Under the pieces are notes generated by a model. The model searched no databases, was not told where the DNA came from, and saw only the letters and a list, made by a program, of their open reading frames with translations. From contig NZ_JBHUHP010000009.1 of the NCBI RefSeq assembly GCF_042682525.1, forward strand, positions 434,001 to 498,000: a DNA stretch of 64,000 nt, read 5' to 3'. A program made the position numbers and the translations under genes. Of the stretch, positions 43,719 through 51,721 are shown piece after piece. This DNA is from Blastococcus_B deserti. Lineage in GTDB: Bacteria; Actinomycetota; Actinomycetes; Mycobacteriales; Geodermatophilaceae. The first letter of the stretch is position 1; each line of letters starts with the position of its first letter.

Positions 43719-44609
43719 ATGTCGCAGCCGCCGTACCCGCCGCAGGGCGGACAGGAGCCGGGGGACCGCGAGGGGTGGGAGCCGCCGCAGGCCGCCGACG
43801 AGCCCACCCAGCGGTTGGGCTCCCCGGGTGGGGAAGGTCAGCGCGACCAGACCCGGCAGTTCGGCCAGCCGCCGTCGGGCCAGGAACCCTACGGCGGTCC
43901 GGGGCAGCCGGCCTCGCCTCCCTACGGGCAGCCGGGCCAGTACGGACCGCCGGGCCAGTACGGACGGCATGCCGACTACGGGCAGCGTGGGGAGTACGGG
44001 CAGCCGCCTCCCTACGGGCAGCAGCCTCCCTACGGGCAGCAGCCGGCCTACGGGCAGCAGCCTCCCTACGGGCAGCAGCCGGCCTACGGGCAGCAGCCTC
44101 CCTACGGGCAGTACGGACCGCCGGGGCAGCAGTGGTCCCCGCCGGGCGGCCGTCCGCCCTCCCGCAACCGGAACACCGTGATCGCCCTCGTCGTCGCCGG
44201 TGTCGTGGTGGTGGCGGCCATCGGGGTCGCCCTGCTGCTGGTGCTCGGGAGGGACGACGGCGGCACGGCGGCCTCCGGCACCAGCACGAGCGCCGACGCC
44301 AGCCGGAGCACGTCCGACCGCACGACCAGCGGTTCGCCGAGCCCACGGTCGTCCTCCAGCGCCAGTGCCAGTCCCACGACCGACTCCGGCAACATCCCCC
44401 CGCCCACGGTGCCGCCGGAGGGTCTCGGCGACGATCCGCTCCTGGACCAGTACGCGCAGCAGTGCTACGACGGCGACATGACCGCCTGCGACGACCTGTA
44501 CCTGGAGTCGGAGTTCGGCTCGCTCTACGAGGCCTACGGCGACACGTGCGCCGGCCGTCAGGCCCTCGACACCAACGTCCTCTGCACGGTGGCCTTCCCC
44601 GGCGGGTGA
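43719..44609 (+). CDS. Membrane protein with YGQQP repeats and C-terminal cysteine domain
   Basis: A 296-residue protein from ATG 43719. Residues 1-145 are a Gln/Pro/Tyr/Gly-rich segment with six near-identical PPYGQQ units. One transmembrane helix (about 151-175) follows, then a Ser/Thr-rich linker and a C-terminal module with LDQYAQQCYDGDMTACDDLYLE, shared with the upstream gene. The repeat segment is prion-like and may mediate clustering; this is inference. No known enzyme motif. Confidence 0.75.
   Translation: MSQPPYPPQGGQEPGDREGWEPPQAADEPTQRLGSPGGEGQRDQTRQFGQPPSGQEPYGGPGQPASPPYGQPGQYGPPGQYGRHADYGQRGEYGQPPPYGQQPPYGQQPAYGQQPPYGQQPAYGQQPPYGQYGPPGQQWSPPGGRPPSRNRNTVIALVVAGVVVVAAIGVALLLVLGRDDGGTAASGTSTSADASRSTSDRTTSGSPSPRSSSSASASPTTDSGNIPPPTVPPEGLGDDPLLDQYAQQCYDGDMTACDDLYLESEFGSLYEAYGDTCAGRQALDTNVLCTVAFPGG
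44007..44112 (+). repeat. 18-bp tandem repeat coding PPYGQQ
   Basis: About six copies of an 18-bp unit (cctccctacgggcagcag and variants with ccggcc) code for PPYGQQ/PAYGQQ in frame. Copy number is likely variable between strains. Confidence 0.85.
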
Positions 44610-44693
44610 CCGGCGCGGGGTGGCAGGGTGCCGGTGCCTACCCGTCCCGCAGGTGCTCCGACGAGGCCTTCCGGTCCGCTACGGTCCGGAGCC

Positions 44694-45446
44694 GTGACCG
44701 ACGACGCCGCCGCGGCGGGTTCCCCCGTCCTCCGGGCCTCGGACGCAGACCGGGAGGCAGTCGTCGCCCGCCTGCAGACAGCCCTCGGTGAGGGCCGGAT
44801 CGATCTGGACGAGTTCGGCCAGCGTGCCGGCGCGGCCTACGCGGCCGTGACCCGGGCCGAGCTGGACCTGCTGGTGGCCGACCTGCCGGTGCACACGGCT
44901 CGACCGGTGGAGATCGTCGGGCAGCGGCCGCAGGAGGAGGTGTCGAGCGTCTTCGGCGACATCACGCTGACCGTCGCGACCTCGCCTCCGCAGCGGGTGG
45001 GCACGGTGTTCGGTGACGTCCGCATCGACCTGCGTGGGCTGCGGACCGGCGCGGACCGGATCGACCTCCAGATCAGCACCGTCTTCGGCGACATCGACGT
45101 GATCGTCGCCGAGGGCGTGGACGCCGAGCTGCGCGGCCGCACGGTGCTCGGCAACCGCAAGGTGGAGCTCGCGCCCGTGCCGCGGATCGCCGGCACGCCG
45201 CTGGTGGTGGTCCACGCCAGGGCGGTGTTCGGCGACCTCCGGCTGCGCAGCCTCGCGCCGGGCGACTCGCCCAGTCGCTGGGGAGCGCTGCTCGAGCGTC
45301 TGGCCCAGCGGCGGCCGTTGCCACCGCCGGTCATCGGTCCGCCGCCGCTCGTGCACCCGCCGCTCGTGCACCCGCCGCTCGTGCCTCCGCCACCCGTGCC
45401 CCCGCCGCCCGTGCCCCCGCCGCCCGTGCCCCCACCGCCGAGGTGA
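44694..45446 (+). CDS. DUF1707 (SHOCT-like) domain protein
   Basis: A 250-residue protein from GTG 44694. Residues 12-65 hold the DUF1707 motif: LRASDADREAVVARLQTALGEGRIDLDEF and AVTRAELDLLVADLP. A beta-strand-rich middle (about 75-190) has repeated SVFGDI/TVFGDV/TVLGNR strands, like a bacterial LiaF/DUF4097 fold. The end is a repetitive Pro tail (VHPPLVPPPPVPPPP). Such proteins are typical envelope-stress or membrane-associated components in actinobacteria. Role not shown here. Confidence 0.85.
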   Translation: MTDDAAAAGSPVLRASDADREAVVARLQTALGEGRIDLDEFGQRAGAAYAAVTRAELDLLVADLPVHTARPVEIVGQRPQEEVSSVFGDITLTVATSPPQRVGTVFGDVRIDLRGLRTGADRIDLQISTVFGDIDVIVAEGVDAELRGRTVLGNRKVELAPVPRIAGTPLVVVHARAVFGDLRLRSLAPGDSPSRWGALLERLAQRRPLPPPVIGPPPLVHPPLVHPPLVPPPPVPPPPVPPPPVPPPPR

Positions 45447-45459
45447 GGCCGGCAGCCGG

Positions 45460-46515
45460 TCAGCCGTGCTCGTCGTGCCGGTCGAAAGGCACCGCCGAGT
45501 AGGCCCGCAGCTTCTCCAGCGAGTGGAGGCTCTCGATCGACCGGATGGTGCCCGAACGTGAGCGCATGACCAGCGACTGGGTGGTGCAGCCGCCGGCGCT
45601 GTAGCGGACGCCGCGGAGAAGCTCGCCGTCGGTGATGCCGGTGGCCACGAAGAAGACGTCGCCGCGGACCAGGTCGTCGATGTGCAGCACCCGATCGAGG
45701 TCGTGACCGGCATCGAGCGCCTTCTGCCGTTCCTCGTCGTCCTTGGGCCAGAGCTTGCCCTGCAGGGCGCCGCCCATGCACTTCAGCGCGCAGGCGGCGA
45801 TGATGCCCTCCGGCGTGCCACCGATGCCGAGCAGCAGGTCGACTCCGGTGCCCTCGCGGGCGGCGGCGATCGCGCCGGCGACGTCGCCGTCGGTGATGAA
45901 CTTGATGCGGGCGCCGGCCTCGCGGACCTCCTTCACGAGCTGGTCGTGCCGCGGCCGGTCGAGGATGCAGACCGTGACGTCGCCCGGGGAGCTCTTCTTG
46001 GCCTTGGCCACGCGGCGGATGTTCTCGGCGACCGGAGCGGTGATGTCGACGACGTCCGCGGCGGCCGGGCCGGTCGCGAGCTTCTCCATGTAGAAGACCG
46101 CGGACGGGTCGTACATCGCACCGCGCTCCGCCACGGCCATGACCGCGATGGCGTTGGGCATGCCCTTGGCCATGAGGGTCGTGCCGTCGACGGGGTCGAC
46201 GGCGACGTCGCACTCCGGGCCGTGCCCGTCGCCGACCTGCTCGCCGTTGTAGAGCATCGGGGCCTCGTCCTTCTCGCCCTCTCCGATGACCACGACGCCC
46301 TTCATGCTGACCGTGCCGATCAGCGCCCGCATGGCATCGACGGCGGCGCCGTCGCCGCCGTTCTTGTCGCCGCGGCCCACCCACCGGCCGGCGGCCATGG
46401 CTCCCGCCTCGGTCACCCGGACCAGCTCGAGGGCCAGGTTGCGGTCGGGCGCGGGCCGGTCGGTGCGGAAGCCGCGGCTCGCCGGGACGGGTCCTTCGGG
46501 AACGGGCAGCGACAC
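45460..46515 (-). CDS. glpX: Fructose-1,6-bisphosphatase class II
   Basis: A 351-residue GlpX-type phosphatase that makes fructose 6-phosphate in gluconeogenesis. Metal-binding and catalytic motifs: GEGEKDEAPMLYNGE, CDVAVDPVDGTTLMAKG and LLLGIGGTPEGIIAACALKCMGG. It is the only FBPase class in most actinobacteria. It ends 13 nt from the DUF1707 stop (convergent). Confidence 0.98.
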   Translation of the reverse strand: MSLPVPEGPVPASRGFRTDRPAPDRNLALELVRVTEAGAMAAGRWVGRGDKNGGDGAAVDAMRALIGTVSMKGVVVIGEGEKDEAPMLYNGEQVGDGHGPECDVAVDPVDGTTLMAKGMPNAIAVMAVAERGAMYDPSAVFYMEKLATGPAAADVVDITAPVAENIRRVAKAKKSSPGDVTVCILDRPRHDQLVKEVREAGARIKFITDGDVAGAIAAAREGTGVDLLLGIGGTPEGIIAACALKCMGGALQGKLWPKDDEERQKALDAGHDLDRVLHIDDLVRGDVFFVATGITDGELLRGVRYSAGGCTTQSLVMRSRSGTIRSIESLHSLEKLRAYSAVPFDRHDEHG

Positions 46516-46644
46516 GGGACCTCCTGTGGAAGGACCCCGTCCGACCCACCCTTCGCAAGCTCAGGGCGGGCCCCGGGACGGGGCCATGGGCGGCGGGGCG
46601 GCGGGGCGGCGGAAGTGCGGGAACTTCCCTGCGATCCTAGGGGC

Positions 46645-47259
46645 ATGACCGGAGTCGGCCCGACGAGCGAGCACGCATCCACCCCCGCCGCGGAGCCCTC
46701 GGCGCCGGTGTCCTCGGCGGTCGAGCGGGCCGGCCGGCTCACCTTCGCCAACATGGTCCGCTCGCTGCTGCCCCTCGTGGTGATCTGCCTGCTGCTCGTC
46801 GGGTGGCAGACCTTCCGGCAGAGCGGCGACGTCGGCGTCCGCACGGTGGACCCGTCGTCGACCGTGCGGCTCGCGGCCGAGCGCGCCGCCTACCAGGTGC
46901 TGGTGCCGACCGGGCTCGGCGAGGAGTACCTGACGACCAGCGCGCGCACCGACGCCGGCGGCGCGGGGGAGGGGGACCCGGTCACCCTCGAGATCGGGTA
47001 CCTCACGCCGTCGGAGGAGTTCGCCGGGTTCGTGGTGAGCGACGACCGCCGTGCCGACCCGCTCACCGCCGTCCTCGACGGCGCGGAGGAGCAGGGGAGC
47101 GTGGACGTCGACGGTGAGCGCTGGACCCGGTCGACCACCGTGGACGGGGAGACGGCGCTCTTCCGCGAGTCCGACGGGGTGACGGTGCTGGTCACCGGCT
47201 CGGCTCCGGACGAGGAACTGCGCACCGTCGCCGCGTCGCTGCGGCCCTACTCCGGCTGA
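46645..47259 (+). CDS. DUF4245-type membrane protein
   Basis: A 204-residue protein from ATG 46645 with one transmembrane helix (about residues 34-53) and an exported domain including RTVDPSSTVRLAAERAAYQVLVPTGL and ELRTVAASLRPYSG. It matches the actinobacterial DUF4245 pattern, usually found between glpX and the exonuclease VII genes as here. It ends by overlapping xseB by 13 nt on the opposite strand. Confidence 0.85.
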   Translation: MTGVGPTSEHASTPAAEPSAPVSSAVERAGRLTFANMVRSLLPLVVICLLLVGWQTFRQSGDVGVRTVDPSSTVRLAAERAAYQVLVPTGLGEEYLTTSARTDAGGAGEGDPVTLEIGYLTPSEEFAGFVVSDDRRADPLTAVLDGAEEQGSVDVDGERWTRSTTVDGETALFRESDGVTVLVTGSAPDEELRTVAASLRPYSG

Positions 47260-47486
47260 TCGGCGGGCGCCGCGGCGGCCAGCCGCTCGCGGGCCCGGTC
47301 GAGCCAGTGCTGGCAGAGCTTCGCGAGCTCCTCGCCGCGCTCCCAGAGGGCCAGCGACTCCTCCAGCGTCAGGCCACCGGCCTCCAGCCGACGGACGACG
47401 TCGGCGAGTTCCTCACGGGCCTGCTCGTAGGTGGTCGTCGGCTCCGCGTTCCCGGCACTGCTCACGATGTTCTCGGCACTGCTCAC
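47247..47486 (-). CDS. xseB: Exodeoxyribonuclease VII small subunit
   Basis: A 79-residue XseB with the family core TTYEQAREELADVVRRLEAGGLTLEESLALWERGEELAKLC (given by its ends). GTG 47486 is preceded by GAGGA. The first 14 residues contain a 7-residue duplication (AENIVSS/AGN), from a 21-bp DNA repeat, so GTG 47465 could also initiate. It is coupled by GTGA overlap to a micro-ORF chain from xseA. Exonuclease VII degrades single-stranded DNA. Confidence 0.96.
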   Translation of the reverse strand: MSSAENIVSSAGNAEPTTTYEQAREELADVVRRLEAGGLTLEESLALWERGEELAKLCQHWLDRARERLAAAAPADQPE

Positions 47487-47800
47487 GATGTCCTCGGTTC
47501 GCTTCCGCGGAGCGCTGCGCTCCTCGCTCGTTCCTCGCTGCGATGCTCGCGCACCTGTCCGCTCACGATGTCCTCGGTTCGCTTCCGCGGAGGGCTGCGC
47601 TCCTCGCTCGTTCCTCGCTGCGATGCTCGCGCACCTGTCCGCTCACGATGTCCTCGGTTCGCTTCCGCGGAGCGCTGCGCTCCTCGCTCGTTCCTCGCTG
47701 CGATGCTCGCGCACCTGTCCGCTCACGGGGTCCTCGGTTCGCTTCCGCGGAGCGCTGCGCTCCTCGCTCCTCGCTCGTTCCTCGCGCGTCTGCTCCGTTC
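47481..47800 (-). repeat. 80-bp tandem repeat between xseA and xseB
   Basis: Four copies (47481-47560, 47561-47640, 47641-47720, and a diverged 47721-47800). The first three differ by few bases; one change (in the 47561 copy) is synonymous in the micro-ORF frame. The period is not a multiple of three. Each copy ends in GAGGA-CATC-GTGAGC, that is, a ribosome site and start codon like those of xseB. Confidence 0.93.
47483..47566 (-). CDS. Micro-ORF coupled to xseB (27 codons)
   Basis: GTG 47566 opens a 27-codon frame (VSGQVREHRSEERARSAAL, then RGSEPRTS) that stops at TGA 47483-47485, overlapping the xseB GTG by 4 nt. It has GAGGA before its start. Each full repeat copy gives the same peptide. 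Translation is plausible for coupling, but no peptide function is implied. Confidence 0.4.
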   Translation of the reverse strand: MSGQVREHRSEERARSAALRGSEPRTS

Positions 47801-47802
47801 AC
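47563..47802 (-). CDS. Small ORF linking xseA to the repeat chain (79 codons)
   Basis: GTG 47802 overlaps the xseA stop (GTGA). The frame crosses the diverged copy and the next two copies in other registers, then ends at TGA 47563 which overlaps the micro-ORF start GTG 47566. The peptide is Arg/Glu/Ser-rich without a known motif. Confidence 0.35.
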   Translation of the reverse strand: MNGADARGTSEERGAQRSAEANRGPRERTGARASQRGTSEERSAPRKRTEDIVSGQVREHRSEERARSAALRGSEPRTS

Positions 47803-49034
47803 GACCGCTCATCCTCCCCGTCGGTGCCGCCGTCGACCCGCACGGTCAGACGGCCCCCGGCGACGCGGACCCGCAGCCGCTCGCCGACGGTGACCTCTGC
47901 CGGGTCCCGGACCAGCGAGCCGTCGGCCCTCTGGACGACGGCGTAGCCGCGGTCCAGCGTCGCGGCGGGGGACAGGGCAGCCACGCGGGCGCGTGCGTGC
48001 TCGAGGTCGCGCTCGGCCGCCTCGACGCGGTGCACGACGGTGCGGCGGGCGCGGGTCCGCAGCGCGAGCACGTCGTCCTCCCGGCCGTGCAGCAGGCGGT
48101 CGGGCGAGGCCAGCACCGGGCGGCTGCGCACCGATTCCAGCCACCGCTCCTGCTGCTCGAGGCGGCCGGCGAGGACCTGGCGGGCGCGGGAACGCAATCC
48201 GTCGACGAGGCGGCGCTGCTCGCCGATCTCGGGGACCACCCGGTGGGCGGCGTCAGTGGGCGTGGCGGCGCGGACGTCCGCGACGTGGTCGACCAGCGTC
48301 GTGTCGGTCTCGTGCCCGACGGCGGTGACGACCGGGGTGCGGGCCGCCGCGATCGCCCGCACCAGTCCCTCGTCGGAGAACGGCAGGAGGTCCTCGACCG
48401 ATCCACCGCCCCGCGCGATCACGATGACCTCGACGGTCGGGTCGGCGTCCAGCCGGCGGAGTCCCTCCATGACGTTCGCCGCAGCCTGCGGTCCCTGGAC
48501 GGCGCAGTTGTACATCGCGAAGCGAACGGCCGGCCAGCGCCGCCGGGCGGTGACCAGGACGTCGCGCTCGGCGGCACTGTCCCGGCCGGTGATGACCCCG
48601 ACGACGGCCGGGGCGAAGGGGAGCGGCCGCTTGCGGGCCGCGTCGAACAGCCCCTCGGCGGCCAGCAGCCGGCGGACCCGCTCGATACGGGCCAGCAGCT
48701 CACCGAGGCCGACGGCGCGGATCTCGGTCGCGCGCAGGGAGAACGAACCTCGGGCGACGTAGTAGTCGGGCCGGGCCCGGACGATGACGCGGGCGCCTTC
48801 GGTCAGTTCCAGGCCGGGGCGCTCGGCGACGTCGCGGTGGCAGGTGACCGGCACCGACAGGTCGGCGGCCGGGTCGCGCAGGGTGAGGAACACCGTCGCC
48901 GCGCCCCCGCGCCGCGACAGCTGCGCCACCTGGCCCTCGACCCAGACCTCCCCGAGCCGCCCGATCCAGTCGGCGATCTTGCGCGCGACCGTGCGGACCG
49001 GCCAGGGCGCCTCAGGTGAGGACGGGGACGTCAC
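47799..49034 (-). CDS. xseA: Exodeoxyribonuclease VII large subunit
   Basis: The 411-residue protein has an N-terminal OB fold (VWVEGQVAQLSRRGGAATVFLTLRD) and the XseA catalytic domain with VVGVITGRDSAAERDVL, ARGGGSVEDLLPF and AVGHETDTTLVDHVADVRAATPTDAA. A C-terminal strand-rich segment follows a coiled coil (RGYAVVQRADGSLV). In most genomes xseB follows at once; here a 313-nt repeat intervenes. Confidence 0.98.
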   Translation of the reverse strand: MTSPSSPEAPWPVRTVARKIADWIGRLGEVWVEGQVAQLSRRGGAATVFLTLRDPAADLSVPVTCHRDVAERPGLELTEGARVIVRARPDYYVARGSFSLRATEIRAVGLGELLARIERVRRLLAAEGLFDAARKRPLPFAPAVVGVITGRDSAAERDVLVTARRRWPAVRFAMYNCAVQGPQAAANVMEGLRRLDADPTVEVIVIARGGGSVEDLLPFSDEGLVRAIAAARTPVVTAVGHETDTTLVDHVADVRAATPTDAAHRVVPEIGEQRRLVDGLRSRARQVLAGRLEQQERWLESVRSRPVLASPDRLLHGREDDVLALRTRARRTVVHRVEAAERDLEHARARVAALSPAATLDRGYAVVQRADGSLVRDPAEVTVGERLRVRVAGGRLTVRVDGGTDGEDERS

Positions 49035-49129
49035 GCCGCGAGCGTGTCAGACTGCCCCGACACCCCCGGACGGCCCCGTCCGGGACCCGCGACGGGTGGG
49101 GAGGAGGGGATCCTGCCCGGGGTCCCTGC

Positions 49130-50569
49130 TCATGCGCCCCGCGGTGCCAGCGGACTGGCCTCGACCGCCTGCTCCTCGAGCTTCTCCAACCGGTTGCGGA
49201 GCATGCGCAGGTAGGGCTCCCGGGCCCGTGTCGCCTCCTCGTAGGCGAGCAGGTCTGCCACCGTGCTGAGGGCGTAGCCCCGCAGCCGGCCGCGGAGCTG
49301 GGCGATCGTGAAGCTGTCGTAGCCGTCGATCGGCGCGGTCCCGGCGGCCTGGGAGCCGGACAGCTCGCTGCCGCCCTCCGGCTCGTCCGTCGGAGCCGCG
49401 GAGGTCTCGCCGACCGCGCCGACCGCAGCACCCTCGGCGATAGCGGTGTCCTCGTCGGAGGTGTCGCTGTCGCCGACGTCCGTCCGGACGCCGGTGGCCG
49501 CCGCGACGTCTGAGCCGCTCCCGTCGGTGGCCGTGGCCGGCCCCGCGTTCGTGTCGGTCGCGGCGGTGCCGGTGTCGGTGCCGGCGGCGGCGGTGTCGGT
49601 CGTGTCCGTCGTGTCGGTCGCGGTGGTGTCGGTGGTGGCGGTGTCGACCGCGGTGGTGTCGGTGTCGCCGGCGGCGGCCTTCGTCGCCTTGCGGGCCCGG
49701 GTCCCGCCCGCCTTGGTGGCCTTGGTCGCCTTCGTGGCCTTGGCCGCCTTGGCCGCCTTGCGCGGCCGGGCGCCGGTCGTCCCGGCGGTGGAATCAGCGG
49801 CGGCATCGGTGGTGGCCACCGTGTCGTCGTCGGCGTCCGCGGTGCCGGGGGCCTCGGGTGCGGCGACGCCCTCGTCGGTCACGGTGGCGTCGACGGTGGC
49901 GATCTCGCCCTCGGGGGTCAGGACGTCGACGGTGGTGGCGACGTCCGCGGTGGGCTCGGCCTCCACGGGGGCGTCGGTGGCGGCGGGGGAGTCGTCGGAC
50001 TCGAGCAGCGCCCGCTCCAGAGCGTCGGCGTCCTCGGTGGCCGGGGCGTCGTTCACGAGGGAGAGGGCGGGTGCGGTCTCCTCGAGCGTGGGCGCCTGGT
50101 CGACGAGCTCGTCGATGGCGATCTCGTCGAGGATCTCCTCGATGGCCGGGGCCTCCTCGGCCAGCTCCTCGATCGACTGCCGGCCGGTCTCCACCTGGTC
50201 GGCGAGCTCGTCGACGACGGCCGTCACGGCGTCGGCCGCCGGGTCGGCCGGCAGGGAGTCGACCGCGGGGTCTCCCGCCCGGTCGAAGGCCGAGTCGCGG
50301 AAGCCGTTGGACGGCGCGGCAGTCGGCTCGTCGTCGTCGAAGGTCGCCAGCCCCGGCTCCTTGTCCCCACGCAGACCCGTGAACAGCTCGTCCCCCCGGG
50401 CCACCAGGCCGGCGTACTGCTGCTGCACCTTCATCGCCTGCTGCATCGCCAGGCCGATCAGGCGCACGGGGAGCCCCGGGAGCGTCTCGGGGAGCTTGCG
50501 CGCCTCGTCCAGGACCGTGGCCGCCAGGCCGGCGGCGGCGCGGACAACCTGCGGGATCTCTCGAGCCAT
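49130..50569 (-). CDS. Lipid-droplet-associated-like protein
   Basis: A protein of 479 residues from ATG 50569. The first 70 residues (REIPQVVRAAAGLAATVLDEARKLPETLPGLPVRLIGLAMQQAMKVQQQYAGL, given by its ends) match the actinobacterial family named lipid droplet-associated protein, often found between xseA and ispH. The centre (about 90-420) is acidic and Asp/Thr/Ala-rich with a Lys/Ala/Thr stretch (KAAKAAKATKATK). The last 50 residues (DSFTIAQLRGRLRGYAL) are a conserved helical tail. The lipid-droplet role is by family name only. Confidence 0.7.
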   Translation of the reverse strand: MAREIPQVVRAAAGLAATVLDEARKLPETLPGLPVRLIGLAMQQAMKVQQQYAGLVARGDELFTGLRGDKEPGLATFDDDEPTAAPSNGFRDSAFDRAGDPAVDSLPADPAADAVTAVVDELADQVETGRQSIEELAEEAPAIEEILDEIAIDELVDQAPTLEETAPALSLVNDAPATEDADALERALLESDDSPAATDAPVEAEPTADVATTVDVLTPEGEIATVDATVTDEGVAAPEAPGTADADDDTVATTDAAADSTAGTTGARPRKAAKAAKATKATKATKAGGTRARKATKAAAGDTDTTAVDTATTDTTATDTTDTTDTAAAGTDTGTAATDTNAGPATATDGSGSDVAAATGVRTDVGDSDTSDEDTAIAEGAAVGAVGETSAAPTDEPEGGSELSGSQAAGTAPIDGYDSFTIAQLRGRLRGYALSTVADLLAYEEATRAREPYLRMLRNRLEKLEEQAVEASPLAPRGA

Positions 50570-50697
50570 GCGCACAGCGTGCCCCACAACCTCCGGCGCG
50601 ACACGCGATGTGGGCAGATCCACCCGGGGAGGTGGTCGTGGTCTGTCCCACCCTCCGGAACCACGGCGGTCCGCGTCGGCGCACCTACCATGAGTGC

Positions 50698-51663
50698 ATG
50701 GGTGAACAGCGCGGACGTGTCCTGCTGGCCGATCCCCGGGGCTACTGCGCCGGCGTGGATCGGGCGGTCGTGGCCGTCGAACGGGCGCTGGAGATCCACG
50801 GCGCGCCCGTCTACGTCCGCAAGCAGATCGTCCACAACAAGCACGTGGTCGCCACCCTCGAGCGGCGCGGGGCCGTCTTCGTGGACGAGACCGACGAGGT
50901 GCCCGAGGGCTCGGTCGTCGTCTTCAGTGCGCACGGGGTCTCTCCGGTGGTGCACGAGGAGGCCGCCGCGCGGCAGCTGCGGACCATCGACGCCACCTGC
51001 CCGCTGGTCACGAAGGTGCACCAGGAGGCCAAGCGCTTCGCCCGCGACGACTTCGACATCCTGCTGATCGGCCACCGCGGCCACGAGGAGGTCGAGGGCA
51101 CCGCCGGTGAGGCGCCCGCCCACATCCAGCTCGTCGACGGTCCCGAGGACGTCGCGAACGTGCAGGTGCGCGACCCCGAGAAGGTCGTGTGGCTCTCCCA
51201 GACCACGCTGTCGGTCGACGAGACGCTCGCGACGGTGGACCAGCTGAAGAACCGGTTCCCCGGCCTGCAGTCCCCGCCCAGCGACGACATCTGCTACGCC
51301 ACCCAGAACCGCCAGCAGGCCGTGAAGCAGATGGCGGCCGAGTGCGACCTGGTGCTGGTCGTCGGCTCCACCAACTCCTCCAACTCGGTGCGCCTCGTCG
51401 AGGTGGCCCTGGAGGCCGGTGCCGGTGATGCCCACCTGGTCGACTTCGCCTCGGAGGTCGACCCGGCCTGGCTCGAGGGCGTGGGCACCGTCGGAGTGAC
51501 CAGTGGTGCCTCGGTCCCGGAGATCCTCGTGAGCGAGGTCCTCGACTGGCTCGCCGCCCGTGGCTACCCCGACGTCGAGACGGTGAAGGCCGCCGAGGAG
51601 CGGCTGGTCTTCGCGCTGCCGCACGAGCTGCGCCGCGCCGAGCGGGCCGCGCGAACCGACTGA
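50698..51663 (+). CDS. ispH: 4-hydroxy-3-methylbut-2-enyl diphosphate reductase IspH
   Basis: A 321-residue Fe-S enzyme that makes IPP and DMAPP in the last step of the MEP isoprenoid pathway. The three cluster cysteines sit in RGYCAGVDRA, DATCPLVTK and DDICYATQNRQ. Other motifs: VYVRKQIVHNKHVV, HGVSPVV and TSGASVPEILV. ATG 50698 gives the family start LLADPRGYCAG. It is divergent from the lipid-droplet-like gene. Confidence 0.98.
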   Translation: MGEQRGRVLLADPRGYCAGVDRAVVAVERALEIHGAPVYVRKQIVHNKHVVATLERRGAVFVDETDEVPEGSVVVFSAHGVSPVVHEEAAARQLRTIDATCPLVTKVHQEAKRFARDDFDILLIGHRGHEEVEGTAGEAPAHIQLVDGPEDVANVQVRDPEKVVWLSQTTLSVDETLATVDQLKNRFPGLQSPPSDDICYATQNRQQAVKQMAAECDLVLVVGSTNSSNSVRLVEVALEAGAGDAHLVDFASEVDPAWLEGVGTVGVTSGASVPEILVSEVLDWLAARGYPDVETVKAAEERLVFALPHELRRAERAARTD

Positions 51664-51721
51664 GCCCGGACGGGCGCCGGACCGGTGCCCGCTGCGGCCT
51701 TCCGGTTCTACCCTGCCCGGC

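Noticed and set aside
45682..47259. 525-codon frame including the DUF4245 gene
   Set aside because: The first 321 codons are antisense to glpX; only the part from ATG 46645 has a family match.
47481..47800. 80-bp repeat as a CRISPR array
   Set aside because: The units are contiguous with no unique spacers, and there are no cas genes.
47307..49019. 570-codon plus-strand frame over xseB, the repeat and xseA
   Set aside because: Shadow of xseA; the repeat part only looks like a protein repeat because the 80-bp unit is repeated.
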